DNA from: CAZCBD01 sp964496755
GTDB taxonomy: Bacteria > Bacteroidota > Ignavibacteria > Ignavibacteriales > Melioribacteraceae
Direction: 5' to 3'
Assembly (NCBI GenBank): GCA_964496755.1
Contig: CAZCBD010000162.1
Location: 1 to 5,979, forward strand
DNA: 5,979 nucleotides
Positions 5,679 to 5,979 of the stretch are shown piece after piece. The position numbers and the translations under genes are program-made. Below the pieces are notes generated by a model. It saw only the letters and a program-made list of their open reading frames with translations. It was not told the origin of the DNA and made no database searches. Every line of letters starts with the position of its first letter. Position 1 is the stretch's first letter.

Positions 5679-5979
5679 TTAATCCTCGATGGAAACAATA
5701 CGTGCATACTTTAATAAATGATAACTTATAACGAGGTCATATTTTTTGATAGCGGTTTCGTTAATTTCAAAACGAAGTTTACCAAGTTCAAGGTAAAAAC
5801 TAATAATTCCACCTGAATTAATAAATTCTCTGCTTTCGCCAATAGTTAGAATATTATTTTTTTGAGCAGTTGCAATCAATTTTTTCAGATTGATTTTACA
5901 CCCCTTGCAAATGAAAACAACGTTACATTTTTCTACATCTTTCAGGTTATGTATTTTAATTATTTTTACTTTTTTATTT
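5679..5979 (-). CDS. YfiR-family (DUF4154) periplasmic protein, C-terminal 99 residues (partial, runs off right edge)
   Basis: The frame is open from the TAA at 5681-5679 to the right edge (last whole codon 5978-5976), so the amino end, including any signal peptide, is outside the window. A TTG at 5879 could be mistaken for the start, but 33 in-frame codons upstream of it continue the family pattern. Visible landmarks are CNVVFIC (cf. the family's CHVLFIS), NNILTIGESREFINSGGIISFYLE, then KLRFEINETA and LVISYHLLKYARIV, matching the family's end: LTVGD..GF...GG.I.F......VRFEIN..A....GL.ISS.LL.LA. In Pseudomonas, YfiR is a periplasmic inhibitor of the CHASE8-HAMP-GGDEF protein YfiN. Here the gene abuts a kinase with a CHASE8-like domain, which implies a similar partnership (inference). 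Three cysteines lie close together (codons at 5927, 5909 and 5898-5900), the last two as CKGC; the rest of the visible part has none. Family assignment is by eye. Confidence 0.85.
   Translation of the reverse strand, partial: NKKVKIIKIHNLKDVEKCNVVFICKGCKINLKKLIATAQKNNILTIGESREFINSGGIISFYLELGKLRFEINETAIKKYDLVISYHLLKYARIVSIED
5683..5687 (-). promoter_or_regulatory. Shine-Dalgarno of the membrane kinase, inside the end of the YfiR-like gene
   Basis: On the minus strand GAGGA sits in the last two sense codons (GAG GAT) of the YfiR-like gene, 4-5 bases before the kinase ATG at 5678-5676. Stop and start codons abut as TAAATG. Ribosomes finishing the first protein are placed to start the second, so the two should be made in a fixed ratio. 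It is the best ribosome binding site in the minus-strand operon. Confidence 0.75.

Noticed and set aside
5679..5879. A complete 66-residue small protein starting at TTG 5879
   Set aside because: The frame stays open for 33 more codons to the edge and these continue the YfiR family pattern (CNVVFIC). TTG here is an internal Leu; the gene is truncated by the window, not small.
1..5979. Mobile elements, CRISPR arrays, tRNA or rRNA genes, attachment sites
   Set aside because: No transposase-like frame, no spaced direct repeats, no long terminal inverted repeats and no RNA-gene signatures were found; nearly all bases are in conserved coding sequence.

Overview
This is an AT-rich window from a bacterial chromosome. 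It carries a glycogen-synthesis gene beside a dense cluster of signal-transduction genes. Low GC, the near absence of strong ribosome binding sites on several genes, and the kinase/response-regulator styles fit a Bacteroidota/Ignavibacteriota/Chlorobiota-type organism. That placement is inference; no marker gene here fixes the lineage.

Layout from left to right. Positions 1-186 (minus strand) hold the first 62 codons of a membrane-anchored protein that runs off the left edge. A 95-base divergent promoter region (187-281) separates it from glgC (282-1517, plus), a complete ADP-glucose pyrophosphorylase. The rest of the window is one minus-strand gene series read right to left. It starts with the C-terminal 99 codons of a YfiR-family (DUF4154) periplasmic protein entering from the right edge (stop at 5679-5681). 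Next is a CHASE8-like/HAMP/PAS membrane histidine kinase (3828-5678), then a stand-alone Rcp1-type response regulator (3386-3820), and last a REC-PAS-PAS histidine kinase (1492-3369). Junctions between these genes are 0, 7 and 16 bases, so they almost certainly form one operon. The last kinase meets glgC tail to tail with a 26-base coding overlap.

Proposed working of the operon (inference): the YfiR-like protein acts in the periplasm on the extracytoplasmic CHASE8-like domain of the adjacent kinase, much as YfiR acts on the CHASE8-bearing diguanylate cyclase YfiN in Pseudomonas. Here the output would be a phosphorelay instead of cyclic di-GMP. The membrane kinase has a phytochrome-style SHDLRAPLR H-box and is followed by a response regulator of the type that partners such kinases. 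The third protein has an N-terminal receiver on a cytoplasmic kinase, so it could receive phosphate from the first kinase and pass a signal on. No DNA-binding, GGDEF, EAL or HPt domain is visible, so the final output lies elsewhere.

The most interesting point is the replacement of the diguanylate cyclase of a YfiR-YfiN pair by a histidine kinase with translationally coupled start and stop codons. No mobile elements, RNA genes, CRISPR arrays or integration sites were seen. There is no gene-free stretch above 100 bases.
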